Part shown: piece after piece, positions 1-11,275 of the stretch
Numbering within the stretch: the stretch's first letter is position 1
How the letters are laid out: every line of letters starts with the position of its first letter
NCBI GenBank assembly: GCA_022539475.1
Contig: VCMS01000351.1
Coordinates: forward strand, 1 to 37,054
Direction: 5' to 3'
From: Gracilaria domingensis
Lineage: Eukaryota; Rhodophyta; Florideophyceae; Gracilariales; Gracilariaceae
Length of the DNA stretch: 37,054 nucleotides
The notes under the pieces: model-generated
Databases searched by the model: none
What the model saw: the letters and a program-made list of their open reading frames with translations, nothing else
What the model was told of the DNA's origin: nothing
Made by a program: the position numbers and the translations under genes

Positions 1-722
1 ATTAATTAATGCTCATAGAGAATGCTACAACGGCTTACAGTATTATCCAAAAGGCCATTGCTCCCTACAGACGCCGAAGGAGCTCCTCAGGAGTGAAGTT
101 CAAGAAGAGATCGCTTCGTCCGTACCGTTAGCTTGTGGTGCACGTGCGGAGCATAAGACCGTCTCGAAAATGCTGCAGGAACGAGAACTGAAACGAAGGC
201 AGAATTTGGCCAAGCAGGTGAAAGCTAAAGCAGCGGCTGCTGGCAGGCAGCAGCAGAAAGCCGCAAAAGAGCAAGAACGTGCAAAAGGTCGCAAAAGAAA
301 AGGTGGTTCAACGCGAGATTGCGCGGGAAGTGATTGAGAGACAGGTGTTCAGCCGTCGCATTGCCAAGATATGTGAACGAAAACAAAGCTCGGTGACAAA
401 TAAAGCGCGTAAAAAGATGAACATTGCTTCACGGAGTCGCTATGACTCTATTTTGAGCAGTACAAACGAGTCTGTGGGAGGAGTAGTCTGTGATGCTATG
501 GGTTGTATTGTTGTCCATAATGAGCATGCAATACCCAGGCTGTGGTTTGACTGCTTCAGATCGGAATCGCTCGGTTGGTGCTGGATTGCCACAACGAACT
601 AGACGGCGTTGTACTCCAATAGACGGAAGAGACCCTGTTGAATCGATTGAGGGCATTTTCATAGACCAGAAATGCACGGTTCAGGATTTATTAAAACTAT
701 TGCAAAACGTTGTCCAAAATTG
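1..722 (+). pseudogene. Coiled-coil protein fragment, frameshifted, 5' end outside window
   Basis: An open frame enters from the left edge and encodes a highly charged Arg/Lys/Gln/Ala-rich helix (for example KRRQNLAKQVKAKAAAAG near 190-240). It then hits a stop near 335, while an overlapping frame (279-602) carries on the same kind of helix (VAKEKVVQREIAREVIERQ). The jump looks like a small indel near 285-290. A third frame, 490-722, ends with a Leu-rich stretch, KCTVQDLLKLLQNV. Charged coiled-coil tails of this sort are common at the C terminus of pogo/Jerky-like transposases, and the next gene has one too, so this may be the 3' end of a second such element on the opposite strand. I recognise no catalytic motif here. 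Confidence 0.35.
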
Positions 723-1069
723 AACTTTTATGAACGGTACACCAAACGCCACGGCCTAACTCAGAAACACCAACGAACTAAAGGGATCACATCTCACCGA
801 TCTCGGGACCTTCCGTTTTGCCCGATTTAGGGCATTTTGGGCCATCTAAGTCCTTCGCTACAAGTTTCCAATATGACGACTCCGGGTCGTCCAACTCCTG
901 TTGCTCGCGCACAGACTCGACCAAATCCACAACGTGAGTGTCAAGGACGGCCTCACTTTCATTTCTTACCCTAAGCAAACTACATGCAATCTCACTTTCT
1001 TCCCCCAGATGAACATTTGGATGGTGTATGTACGCTTCATGTCTGATATGTTCAGGTGCCTACTCTGTG

Positions 1070-3439
1070 CTATGTTTGGCACAATGTCGTATATAAGTCG
1101 TATCTGCGTCGCATATGTGCTGTATGAGTGCCTAGTGCATGACGGATGATGGCAGATGTATCGGAATAAAAAATCGTATTTTTTTGAGATTGGCATTGTG
1201 CCTGTTGTGTGTGAACACCATCCATAAACCAACCATGCGCACGCCATAGATACGACACACATACGGCATACATCAGAGTTTTGCCCATAACAGCCACATA
1301 GTAGATATTTGAACCCTTTTGTGAGGCACAGATAGTCCATATACCACCCAATTGATTATCAGGGTCCGGATCATTCACAAAAAACCCAGTCAATGTTTTT
1401 TCTTCAACACCCTCGTGGCATTTGTTTCTGCTTACATCCACCCCCGGGCTACGCTCTGGTGCTTCCTCCTCCGCAAAAACCAACGCCCCAGCAGGAATAT
1501 TGACAAACATCGGTCTACAGGTAGGTTTTTTCTCGCATTTCTGCTTCTTCATCTTCCGCTCTAACGCTTTCTCTTCTCTTTCTAACTTTTTTCGAGCACG
1601 TTCCTCCGCAGCAGCCAGCTTCCGCTTCAGTTTTTCTTCTTTTTACTTTGCTCAAGTGGCATCCGCTTCTGCCTTCAGCTTTGCTTTCTCTTCTACTCGC
1701 GCCTGACCTTCAAAGGCTAGTTATTACTTCCCTCTGCCTCTCTCTGTCGTCCTTCTGCTACCTCAACCTTTCTTTTGGTCCTCGCTAATTTCTCCTCATT
1801 TGCTTTTCGCTCTTCCTTTTCACGTTTTTTTATCACTTCGCCGTTAATCAAATAAGCGGCAGGGGCTCCTCCTTGGATGGTGGTTCTATCATAGTGGTCG
1901 GCAGGGTACCTCCAAATGCTCTTCCTTGTCGCTGTATGCTTCTCCACGATGTTTTCAACTCGCGTTTGCCCTTGACTAATGAGGTCTTGCCGCGAAACCA
2001 ACTTATAATACATCCCCATTCGCTGGTTGACAATTCCCATAACGCCATTCCACTGCTTCCTGTCAGCAACCCGTTGAGAGCTTCTCGGTGCATCGTTCTT
2101 AACCGCCGTTCTTTCGCCCCATTTTTCTTGTTCCTAGGTGAGAAACCTAAAGTCCATGGGTCACAAGCCAAACTTTTCGAACGCCTCCTTCACAACGTTC
2201 GACGTAAGTGCGCGATACCCCGCAATACCCAGCTTTAGCTTGATGCCATACTCACCAAAGTAGACGAATACTTTTTTGTTCAGATCATCACAAGTGGCTC
2301 TAACCCTTTCCTTGTACCTCTTCTTGATTCACTGATCACAAGCCTGGAGACAATTTGATGTATGCGCGCGACTTAGAACAACTTCAATGTTTGCTGCCCT
2401 CGCTTTTTTTCAGCCACCAATATCCCTTACGCGACTTGCGACTTGTGACCATCCAACGTAGAGACAATCTTTTTCTTGTCCAGAATATTCGATACATGCT
2501 TTACAATATGATTGATGACAAACAGAATGATCTCCATTGTCATTGAGCCCTTGTCGTTACCGACCACGAATCCGTCCTCCGGAAACCAACCCTTGATTGC
2601 AATCCAGTGAGAGACACCAGCGCTGTCCTTGAGAATGTCAGGAGAGAACGGCTCGTACCAACGACTCATGTCATTCTTGCCTTCAAATATGAGGAATGGA
2701 GGCAGCGATCTGCCTGAAGCCGAAGCGATAACGACGGCGGTAAGATCCTTGCTGTTACTGTCGCACTTCATTGTCAGCCCGCTGTGGTTGTGTTGCAGAA
2801 CTTACAAACCCCTTCTTGGTTTCCGTTGAATTTATTGTGACTTGTGTCTGGGTCATGTTCCACACCCTCTCCGGGTCATGAAGGATCCCTGGGTTCTGTT
2901 TTTCGCACAGCATAAATGCGTCAACGAACGTCTTAACATGCTCTGGGCTTTGTGCAGCAATCTTAGCCCCCTCTCGGCTTTCCATCTTGCAGTATGTAAG
3001 ATCCCTGTGACGCGCAAGAAAGCTTCCGACCCAGTCCTTGGAGGGGAATTCGTTTGAAAATCGTTTGTGGCAATCATCCGCCAGTTCTGCGGATATAGCT
3101 CTTGAGTCTCACTGCCACAGGCAAAGCCGCGGTCGGCAATTTCTTTCATTCGTGCAACAACATTGTGCTTCTCTGCCTAAATTAGAACTGTAATACGAAC
3201 CACTTTCGGATCATGGACTGAGTCTTCATAGTCTATGTTTTTCTTCTTTGCAGTCAAAGTTTGGTTTTCAATCGCCAAACTGTGCCCTTCGATAGGTTTG
3301 TGAGCCTTACTATGGTTCGGAAGGGTTTCTTTTCTTTCAGAAGTGATATCACGTTCGCTTTCTGACCGTGAATGGCCTCGAGGGAGGCTACTCTACTCTG
3401 GTGTGAAAGGCTTTGCGTACGCATAGACTGCGTTACCAT
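1070..3439 (-). pseudogene. Pogo/Jerky-like (DDE_1) transposase, broken
   Basis: Minus-strand pieces line up in the order of a pogo-type transposase. First, an HTH-like segment (3439-3254; KKPFRTIVRLTNLSKGTVWRLK). Next, a domain containing DWVGSFLARHRDLTYCKME (about 3050-2985), which matches the usual W..F..RH..L motif of this family. Then VWNMTQTQV (about 2860), SGRSLPPFLIFEGK and WFPEDGFVVGNDKGSM (2771-2520), and STLDGHKSQ (about 2440), which fits the second catalytic Asp (DGHxSH). The tail is a charged coiled coil (KKREKEERKANEEKLARTKRK, about 1830-1770; more to about 1550) as in the family. The first catalytic position, normally N-x-D-E-T, reads N-M-T-Q-T, so the Asp appears lost. Frames change at least three times. 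This is a dead copy; the domain assignment is by recalled family motifs, and the 3' limit is uncertain. Confidence 0.7.
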
Positions 3440-3608
3440 TTCGGATTGCAGAAGTGCATGTCGCCTGAAGAGTAGAGCAGTGTACCTGAGCGTTTGTTAC
3501 GTCTTGTAAGGGTGCGTGTCATTGTTTTGGCGCGCTTTCAGTTTGAATAGAGAAGAACCTATACGCCGAGAACAGGAAGAAAAATTGTGGTGTGATTGAC
3601 TGAAGTAT

Positions 3609-3933
3609 TGTTGGTCAGTCCAAGAGACAGTACAGCACTGCGGTCGCGCGTAGTAGCTCGTAGTCACGATAGGCAAAATGAACAGGCACGAAGCCCTCAA
3701 GAGACTCTCCTGGGGATTGCCTCCGGACACTAGCAGACTGCTGCTGTGTCCGGGTTTTTATTATGCCTGACTCAGGCGAATGAAGACAACTGTCCTCCGT
3801 CATGGGTCGCACTTGCACAATTCTCTGTGCGTGCACCCTCCCAACTACCTACGCAGTTCCGATTTCGGAACTGCTACAAATCGGTGTTGAATTCTCCCAG
3901 CCATGCAGTGTTTACACTGCGTGGCCATCAACC
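3609..3933. repeat. Left LTR of the 1.37-kb element
   Basis: Begins TGTTGGTCAG and aligns without visible indels to 4653-4977. It contains the shared phrase GACTCTCCTGGGGATTGCCT and several short inverted repeats (for example GTTCCGATTTCGGAAC near 3856-3872). The last base is C where the right LTR has A. Short ORFs in it are not credible genes. Confidence 0.9.
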
Positions 3934-4652
3934 CTGCCCCATAGCCGAGCTGCAGACTTGGGTATTTTGTTCAAATGGCGAAGCAGGACTTCCACCTGTC
4001 CGTGATAGTATGATGAAAGGAGTCTACTTCTTTACAGTCCTTCTTCTAGGACGCATATGCCAGTTCTAGCATTTTTGATTCATCGGCAATCCTCAGCGTG
4101 GATACTTCTCCACAAGGAAGTGCCTGTGATTTTCAATTACAGTGTGCAAGTGCTTCTCCACTACGGTGTGCGGATACTTCTCCGCTTCAATTCCTCGCAA
4201 TCCATGCCATACAGAAATCGAGGAACGCTACTTCGCGTCGGGAAGTACTTTTTTATCCTTACCTGCGAATACGTCTTCGCGATTGACATCCCTTCTTCTG
4301 CAGACACTTCTTTGAGAGCGATGTACAAGTTGTACAATACCTGTGCTTCGTGCAGGTGCCGGTGCTCCTTCGATACTGCAGACGCAGATACACATTAAAG
4401 GTCTAGCTGATTTGCTTCCATCGACTCTTCCAGCCTCTGTGTTCAAACAAGTTGTTTTCCAGTTTTCATGGGAACTTAGATTGCGCCCTAAGACCTGTAC
4501 TTCTAGCCCGTCGCTTCCTAATTTCGAAATACGTCATTGACCAATCCTGTCCGCCCGAGAAGTGAAATATTCGAAAGTTCAACGACCAACACGAGCAACC
4601 ACAGTGTGTTCTGCCACGGTTCTACTACTCTTTGCGCAAGAGCAAAGCGCTT

Positions 4653-4977
4653 TGTTGGTCAAACCAAGGGACAGAACAGCACTGCGGTCGCGAGTACTCA
4701 CTCGTAGTCACGATGGGCAAAATTAACAGGCACGAAGCCCTCAGGAGACTCTCCTGGGGATTGCCTCCGGACACTAGCAGACTGCTGCTGTGTCCGGGTT
4801 TTTATTATGCCTGACTCAGGCGAATGTAGACAACTGTCCTCCGTCATGGGTCGCACTTGCAAAATTCTCTGTGCGTGCACCCACCCAACTACCTACGCAG
4901 TTCCGATTACGGAACTGCTACAAATCGGTGTTGAATTCTCCCAGCCATGCAGTGCTTACACTGCGTAGCCATCAACA
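4653..4977. repeat. Right LTR of the 1.37-kb element
   Basis: Same 325-bp sequence as 3609-3933 with scattered substitutions (most concentrated around 4688-4712), ending CAACA directly before the AGTAT target duplicate. The number of differences shows the insertion is not brand-new. Confidence 0.9.
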
Positions 4978-5346
4978 AGTATAAAGCTGTTCTTCACAAG
5001 AAGCGCACTCTTTCAGTTTGAACTATGAGTTTTACGTTTTTCCATAGGAAAGCTTTGCACCGAAGCCAATTGCCGGGCTGTTAAGGCTACCATGGACTCT
5101 ATGTGATGAAGAGAGGTCAACGAGCGTCAGTGTCCTACATTAGCCCTTGTCCCATATTGTCCTGACAAGGAAGGTACATTAAGCGAAACTGAAATAGCAC
5201 ATCCGTCTCATATGCCGGTAAAAGACGCGCACGTCATTCCCCTTTAGAGGCTGGCAAAATACAATTTAAATAGTATTCTAGCCATTGGGAGAGAGAAATA
5301 AACTATTCGCTAGGGGGAGGTGCGGGTAAAAGCGATTGCGCTTTAG

Positions 5347-5983
5347 CTAAGTATTAAATTTCAAACTCAACCTTCTTTCTGACCAAGCTATACGTCTCGT
5401 TCTTGTACGCAGTTCAACGTACACTGCCTTTGCCGACGACTCCTCCCAGCCCAAGAAGTATCCCCCATAGATGTGAGTTTCAACTGCATGTCGCAGAACA
5501 ATGGATGCTGTAGAAACGAGAACGTCGCTAATCTTCTCACACATGTTCTTGTCGAAATTCTCAAGTCCAGCCAGTTTTGGGTACCAGCCTTTTTTCTCCT
5601 TCTCACTCAACCACTTTCGATGTAGATGACTCATATTCGTAAATACTGCGGGTTACTAACAATACATTATCAATTTCTTTCTATTTGCAGTTACATGCAA
5701 AAATATCAAATCAATTTCAACTGCGGTAGGAATCAAAATGGCCACAGAGATCCGCTTGGTTGCCGTGTTTGTTTTTTCCGCTATGAAAAAGAAAGCATGG
5801 GCTTAAAATTTTTATCAAACTGGTTAGGAACACGTTCTCCATCCGACTCCGAAATAAGATAGTCATCTTCTCCTTGTTCTTTGTTCTCAAACGCATTCTT
5901 GTTAAGATTAGCTGTGGCCACATTGTTCGAACATCGCACCCCGATTTCACTTCCAGAAGCAGTCTGATCTTTTCCTTAAACAT
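5347..5983 (-). CDS. Hypothetical protein, possibly two exons
   Basis: Two minus-strand stretches look weakly coding. The upstream one (about 5960-5785) in one frame gives an acidic segment, NKEQGEDDYLISESDGERVP, ending at a TAG near 5788. The downstream one (5634-5347) starts at an ATG (MSHLHRKWLSEKEKKGW) and runs 95 residues with a mixed helical composition (NFDKNMCEKISDVLVSTAS). They could be exons of one gene, but I could not place a convincing donor/acceptor pair. I do not recognise a family. It lies just outside the Harbinger-like pair and could also be transposon debris. Confidence 0.25.
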
Positions 5984-6842
5984 TTTAGTCCATTGAATAA
6001 TGAAACATATAGAATACTATAAATACGTCGGGGCAAGTTTAAGCTTTTGCAAACTCGGTTGTACGAATTGCGAAAATTGTCCAGTTAGTACTTCGTGAAA
6101 ACATTTTCTAGTTTGTGCAAATAACTAGGTCACCGGTCTCGAGTGACTGCGATGGTCTCGAGCAAATGCCGTAAGCGCTTAACCGCAGGTGCGCTCTCCA
6201 CCAGCTTAGGGACACGTTTTGCTGCTGGGAGTCGCGGGAAAAAGATCATTTACTTCAAATCAGTACCAAAAAGATAGAAGTGAACTTCTGTTGTGATGTA
6301 CCTAAACGGGCTACTCATTAATAGGTATATGTAGAATAGGAAATGCATTTGTATTGATACCTGATATGCATGAAAGGACTTGTATACATATTGTACTTCT
6401 TACCAAGTTCAACAGATACAACCATTATAAACGCCAGATGTAAAGCCAATATATACATCTATATTCTGAGTACCTTTTCTTTCGTAAATGTTGTGAAATA
6501 ATAGTTCAATCTCAATTGTATGGGAGTAAGCAAAAGAAAGTTGTTTTGTTTCAAACCCTTTAAGCTATGCTCTGTTAATAACTGCAACGAAAATTTAGTC
6601 ACATTGTTCTATTGTGTACAAATTGTCTGAAAGTTGTTAAAAGTTTCCAAACCCAACTTTCGTTACAAGAATAAAAACCAGTAGTACCTGTTACATCAAA
6701 GCTAAGATAGTATATGGTTTAGTTAAATTTAAGAGATTTACTTTTATACTGAGAAATTTTGAATATGAAAGAAAGCTTTTATCTACATTCATTAGTACTT
6801 GCACGATTTTAATCTGAATTATAAAAGATAAATAAACAGTAA
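5984..6842. other. AT-rich stretch without genes
   Basis: No ORF of note on either strand. AT-rich, especially 6300-6840. This is the 3' flank of the minus-strand gene that ends at 6843 and probably holds the left end of the Harbinger-like element, but I could not identify its terminal inverted repeat by eye. Confidence 0.5.
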
Positions 6843-7790
6843 CTAAGCAACAACAAATTCATCGTCTTCGTTGATTTTGAAATATTCTTCGATTCCTGCT
6901 TGCTCCATATCAATGTAAATTGCTTTGCTGGGATGTCCTATCCAACCAAGATCAGTCTTTTCTACAAGATAGAATGTACAGCAAACGGAAGTGGTATCCT
7001 TGCAATAAAATATACCTTATCCGATCGACGTTCACGAAACCTTTTCAGAGAATTGTGGAACCCTCCAAATCGAGGATGAGATGTGTCCATAACATTAGTA
7101 TCAAGCCACGTCTTGTACAGAAAATCAATGTCCACTAACGGACGCGGCCAACAAACTCTAACCTCAAGAATATCACCACCATTTACAACATGGAGACCGA
7201 ATTCGCCCTTTCCGACTCCAGAAGGTAAAATAATTGCACAAGAAATCTTTTGCTGAGTTGTCTTTGGATCCGTCCATACCGAGAGCAGATAGAGAGGCTT
7301 GAATTCATTTGGTGCCAATAATATTTCAACGCCTTCTCTTGGTCGAAGCAACGGTTTCTCTTCAGAAATATCATCGTCTTCTACACTAGCCTCACAACTA
7401 TTCGACGTATTGGGTTTTCGTCGCTCCAGAATATCAGCCGTATTTTCTGAACAAGATCGATCTTAGTCAGTGACTTCGCTCAAAAATGAAAGAGCTGGTA
7501 AACTTACGGTTCAGATTCTCATAGTGCTTTCTCATCAAGTAGTACTGAGCACGAAAAGCGTTAAGCTTGTGTTTCTGAAATACTTTCTCGGAAAGCCAAA
7601 CCTGTTTCGGTGGTTTTGTGCCTGTGATATCGCCCCGTTCGAACTTATGGCGCAATAGTCTGATAGCAGGGGAGTTTTTGGTCATTCGTGGCATCTGTTT
7701 AGCTTTCTGAGGCGACATGAGACGATTGCGAGGTTTAGAAGAATGCGATGTGGGTACAAAATAGGGAGAAAAACAGCAGAAGTTAACCAT
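6843..7790 (-). CDS. Partner protein of Harbinger-like transposon, three exons
   Basis: Exon 1 is 7790-7508 (ATG at 7790), then a 61-nt intron with donor GTAAGT and acceptor TTGTTCAG (7507-7447). Exon 2 is 7446-7016, with donor GTATAT; the second intron is 7015-6957, using the AG of AAAAG just past CTTGTAG. Exon 3 is 6956-6843, ending in an acidic tail (KINEDDEFVVA, TAG). With these junctions the frame stays open through all three exons, which supports a real gene of about 275 residues. The N-terminal part is basic and helical (LLRHKFERGDITGTKPPKQV, then FQKHKLNAFRAQYYLMRKHY); the middle has WTDPKTTQQKISCAIILPSG. I do not recognise a named family. It is transcribed away from the transposase gene, as expected for the second protein of PIF/Harbinger elements, which helps nuclear import or DNA binding. 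That role is inferred from position only. Confidence 0.6.
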
Positions 7791-7873
7791 CTTAAATACG
7801 AATTGGGAAGCAAGATCGGCCCCTCTTGTTGTAAATTACACCGTACTACGCAGGGAGCACTGTCGTTGTGCAA

Positions 7874-8803
7874 GATTATTAATCTTATCTAGGGTTGAAA
7901 AGGTCCCGCGACTCCCTGGTATCTTTTGACAGCACACTTCTACACTGATGTCACTGAATCTGAGTAGACATCCTACTGAAAGAATTACGTTGGCTGACAA
8001 CGGCGTTAGTGCAAAAATACTCTTTCATGTACTGCATGGGGTTAAGGCATGTCCATGCACAACATTTACAACACTTCTGTTGCATGTTGGTTGTATATAT
8101 ATTGCATATGTGATATATATCATATGGCAAAGAACCATAACATCACAAAAACTAATATCTTCTGAACAAGCGTACAAGACCCAGTTACATGTTTTTCCTT
8201 ACTTCATGGTCTTCCTAGCAGAAGTTATAAAAATCAAAAACTTGTTCTTTACTAAAAGTTTATGGACCAGTCATGTTGCCATATAACTGTACTTTGCACT
8301 ATCTTGCTACATTTGCAATGGCATAAACTTGTTAGTTTGTTTCAGATACACATTCAAACTTTGAGGATCTCCAAGACGTTACAGAGCCGATGCTAGAACA
8401 TTTATTATTTAGTTTGGCATTTGGTCTAGCACAATCTTTATGCCATAAATCGTTCTGCCACACCTCATCATGTACAGTACAGATACCATTTGAAAAGTAA
8501 GGTGAACATGGAAAGATACTAGAAAAAGGCATGTCTACATTTTCGTTACGGAAGAGGTTACTACTGAGATAAAAGCACTTGTCCTAATTTACTAATTTGG
8601 TAAGTGGGAGGTCTGACAAGGCTCCTTGTACTTACTGGAATACTTCCCTGTTCTGAGTTTGCGCTTAGTTTGCTTATCTTTTGTCTTCTCTGCTTTATGA
8701 ATGCATGCTACTCCTTCTTTGTTGGAGCTTTTGTCTTTAGAGGCAATCAGTAGTTTCTCGTGTCGTCTTATATACGTCTTTGACTCTATGTCTACAATCT
8801 CCG
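7874..8803. promoter_or_regulatory. Divergent intergenic region between the two Harbinger-like genes
   Basis: Lies between the starts of two divergently transcribed genes, so it should hold both promoters. It contains AT-rich tracts (8090-8130, alternating TATA/CATATG) and no convincing ORF; the minus-strand frame 8592-8861 overlaps the transposase start and looks like a shadow. A possible upstream exon or 5' UTR of the transposase cannot be excluded. Confidence 0.4.
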
Positions 8804-9700
8804 ATGAAACCTTCAGTATCCCCGTCAAACTTTGAGTTCTTTTCGGAGCAGTATCTGGCATACGCCCCTGGGCTAAGTCCTCTTACATTTCTCAGAAGAT
8901 TCCGATGCTTGTTCGGGATTTCTCTCTATATATGTGGCATCATATGGGACATAATTAAGGAAAATGTCCCAAATTCTGCGAGTCCTCATCATTTGCTTTG
9001 GAATTTAATGTTCTTGAAACTGTTTGTAACGGAGCACACTCTGCATTGCATTATTGGAGCTGATGAGAAGACCATCAGATTTTGGGTGAAACTTATCATC
9101 GCGAAAATGCTCATATTTCTGAAGTAAGTACTCACTTTATTAAAGCTTTCGAAAATGAATACAAATTACATGTTCCAGATTCAATGGCGAAACAGAATCA
9201 AGAAACCTGTTCGAGAAGATTTCAATGTTTTTACATGCGTGGATGCTACTGATTGTCGAATACAAGAACCAACTCCATTCAACCCAAAAATGTTTTCTCA
9301 CAAGTTTAGAGCGGTTGGATTACGGTATGAAGTCGGGGTCGCAATTTCAACCGGAAATATTGTTTGGGTTAACGGTTCCTTTGAATGTGGTGAGTTTCCC
9401 GATAATTTAATTTTTGTGAGCGGGATGAAACACATATTATCACAAAACGAGTATGTTCTTTCGGATGATGGGTATACGGATTTGAAAACTGTTTCGCCCT
9501 CAAACGATCTCTTTGTGTTTGGTACCAATCATGCACGGGTTCGTGCGCGACAGGAAACTTTGATGAGACCGTTGAAACAATTCCATGTTCTTTCGGACGT
9601 GTTTCGTCACAAGCTATCCTTTCATTCACCTTGTTTTCATTCAGTGGCACAAATTACTCAAATCATGCTAAGTCATGAAAGTGGTTTATTTGAGTTGTGA
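8804..9700 (+). CDS. Harbinger/DDE_Tnp_4-like transposase with one intron
   Basis: The first part (8804-9123) contains FRCLFGISLYICGIIWDII, PHHLLWNLMFLKLF and GADEKTIRFWVKLI, the N-terminal fold of algal/oomycete PIF-Harbinger-like transposases. The second (9179-9700) contains VDATDCRIQEPTPFNPKMFS, then FSHKFRAVGLRYEVGVAIST, then GNIVWVNGSFECGEFPD, then YVLSDDGYTD, with ARVRARQETLMRPLKQFHVL at the end. The three acidic positions are the Asp of VDATDC, an Asp in GEFPD or SDDGY, and a late Glu (ARQETL); these suggest an intact active site. A GTAAGT donor at 9124 and a CCAG acceptor ending 9178 mark a 55-nt intron, but removing it shifts the frame by one base. So this copy either uses a non-canonical junction or has a 1-nt lesion. 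The start is uncertain; ATG 8804 is the first in frame. Confidence 0.7.
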
Positions 9701-10872
9701 GCGTTTCCTTAAATTTAGTGTGAAAGATTTTCTGTACTAGATTCGGTAATGAACTTTGTCACTATGTATGATAGGTAACCTAAAATATTATAGTATACAG
9801 AAGTACAACTGTTTCAAGTTTAGATGGAATCTTTATGACAAATGGTTCAAGTCATTATATGTTTGAACCTAGGAACACAAATGTTTTATAAAGTAGTCCT
9901 GAAATGTTTCAGAATCAGGTGATTTGAAGTAATAATGGCAGAGAATAATGAAAATCGCATTTTGTTGTTTTTCGGCAGCGAGTAACATTTTTGCGTTATC
10001 CTATTTGGAAACTAGTCTTTTCTTTCGTCCAGACATATTGTTAACAAATGAATGCAACTATATAACTATATTTCTAGCTCTACATATACTGAATTTACTT
10101 GTTAAAGTATTCGACCATCTATCATTGACGCAAGTAAGGTATATTTTCCATATATTTCATATAACAATTGTGCTCGTATTCATATTCACTGTACTGCGAA
10201 AGGCTCATATTCATGAAACGTGAAGCGTAAGAATAACTCAAATGAAAAAGCAAATTAATATTGCTTTCGCGCTTTTGAACCAGCTTTTGAAAATTCTCAG
10301 GCATTTCATACATATATTACTCACATTTTTATTTTTCTACGTATGTCGTAAAACACTTTTTCCCGCATCTCCCTGGCATTCTGGACGTTGTTGTGATAGA
10401 CGAACGGATGAAACGGTATTCCTCCGCAGTACTTAATGATAGAGCGATTGGTAAGGGTCGGGTGTTTGTAATGCCACAAATTTTATTAAAAATTAATAAC
10501 TCAATAGGTACTGCACAACAGAATAACTTCGATCGATCGCTCTACAATCTGATCGATTTTTTAAATTTGATTGGACGATCAATGCTACCAGTGGTGGAAA
10601 AGAATGCGTGGTAAGAAATATAACGTTCGTTTACGTGCTTAACTGTAAACACCTGTAGCTCATTCTGCGTACAATCATAACAAAAGGTTATGATCGATGA
10701 GTTCAATGGCCTGCTTTATGCTCTAATCGTCGATCAGAAGCAGTTTGGTTGGTCGATCATACAATGTATGAACTATTTTGAGTACGGTAGACTCTTCCTC
10801 GCTTTTGAGGATTGCTGTAGAGCAAAACGCCCTTTGTGGGGATGCACCGAGGTGTTTTTCATAGTTTGTTGA
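9701..10872 (+). other. AT-rich region with weak short ORFs
   Basis: 9701-10370 is AT-rich and shows nothing I can support. Around 10385-10614 a plus frame reads GILDVVVIDERMKRYSSAVL and then FVMPQILLKINN, and 10690-10872 carries another short frame. They have ordinary composition but match nothing I know. They may be decayed parts of the retroelement that begins just downstream or of the Harbinger-like element. Confidence 0.25.
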
Positions 10873-10896
10873 TCCGTTACCGGCTTCGACACCTCA

Positions 10897-11275
10897 TGTT
10901 ATGAGAGGCTACTGTAGTAGTGGCCCTATTTTGGGGTATGCCTAGGAAGGGTAGTGTTTCTGCACACGTGTGCTGAGTTAGCCCGATGCCGGGGGCGCCG
11001 TGGCAAGCCCGCCACGGTTTCACACGTGTAGGATGTTGGCCGGCAGCGCTGGATACTTAGATATTTCTAGTTGATATTTTCAAGTGCCCTATATAGGTGG
11101 CGGCACTTGCCGCCACCTGACGGGAAGTAAACCTCAAGGAGGCTTCTGGCTCTGACTTTCTTGCCGCTTGTGAACGGTCTTCATCCCTAATCGGACAAGC
11201 CGCCGCAATTCCGGGCTAGTCATCCGACCTCTACCACTGAGGAGTTCTAGACCGTCGTCACGGCACCTTTTGTTG
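10897..11275 (+). promoter_or_regulatory. Probable LTR/leader of the gag-bearing retroelement
   Basis: GC rises sharply at about 10870. The segment starting TGTTATGAGAGGCT has a TATA-like CCTATATAGG (11088-11097) followed by a hairpin, GGTGGCGGCACTTGCCGCCACC, and a second hairpin, CGTGGCAAGCCCGCCACG (10999-11016). Such a TATA plus stem-loop upstream of gag resembles an LTR U3/R region. I found no second copy downstream, so the LTR identity and its ends are unproven. Confidence 0.4.

Larger units (their letters stand above)
3609..4977. mobile_element. Complete non-autonomous LTR element (TRIM-like), 1,369 bp
   Basis: Two direct repeats of equal length (325 bp, 3609-3933 and 4653-4977) flank about 719 bp without coding potential. 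The element starts TGTTG and ends CAACA, the standard TG..CA with short inverted ends. It is bracketed by the 5-bp direct repeat AGTAT at 3604-3608 and 4978-4982, which is the target-site duplication expected from LTR integration. The segment before the right LTR is partly purine-rich (4635-4650). I could not match a tRNA primer-binding site after the left LTR. Inside, 4095-4185 carries a reiterated phrase of the type GGATACTTCTCC. With no gag or pol it must have been mobilised in trans. Confidence 0.9.
6843..9700. mobile_element. Harbinger-like DNA transposon core (two divergent genes)
   Basis: Divergent arrangement of a DDE transposase (8804-9700, +) and an accessory gene (7790-6843, -), the layout seen in PIF/Harbinger elements. 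Element ends and target duplication were not found by eye, so the limits given are only those of the genes. Confidence 0.5.

Noticed and set aside
17..294. Minus-strand ORF 100-294 (Cys/Ala/Phe-rich)
   Set aside because: Shadow of the charged coiled-coil frame on the plus strand.
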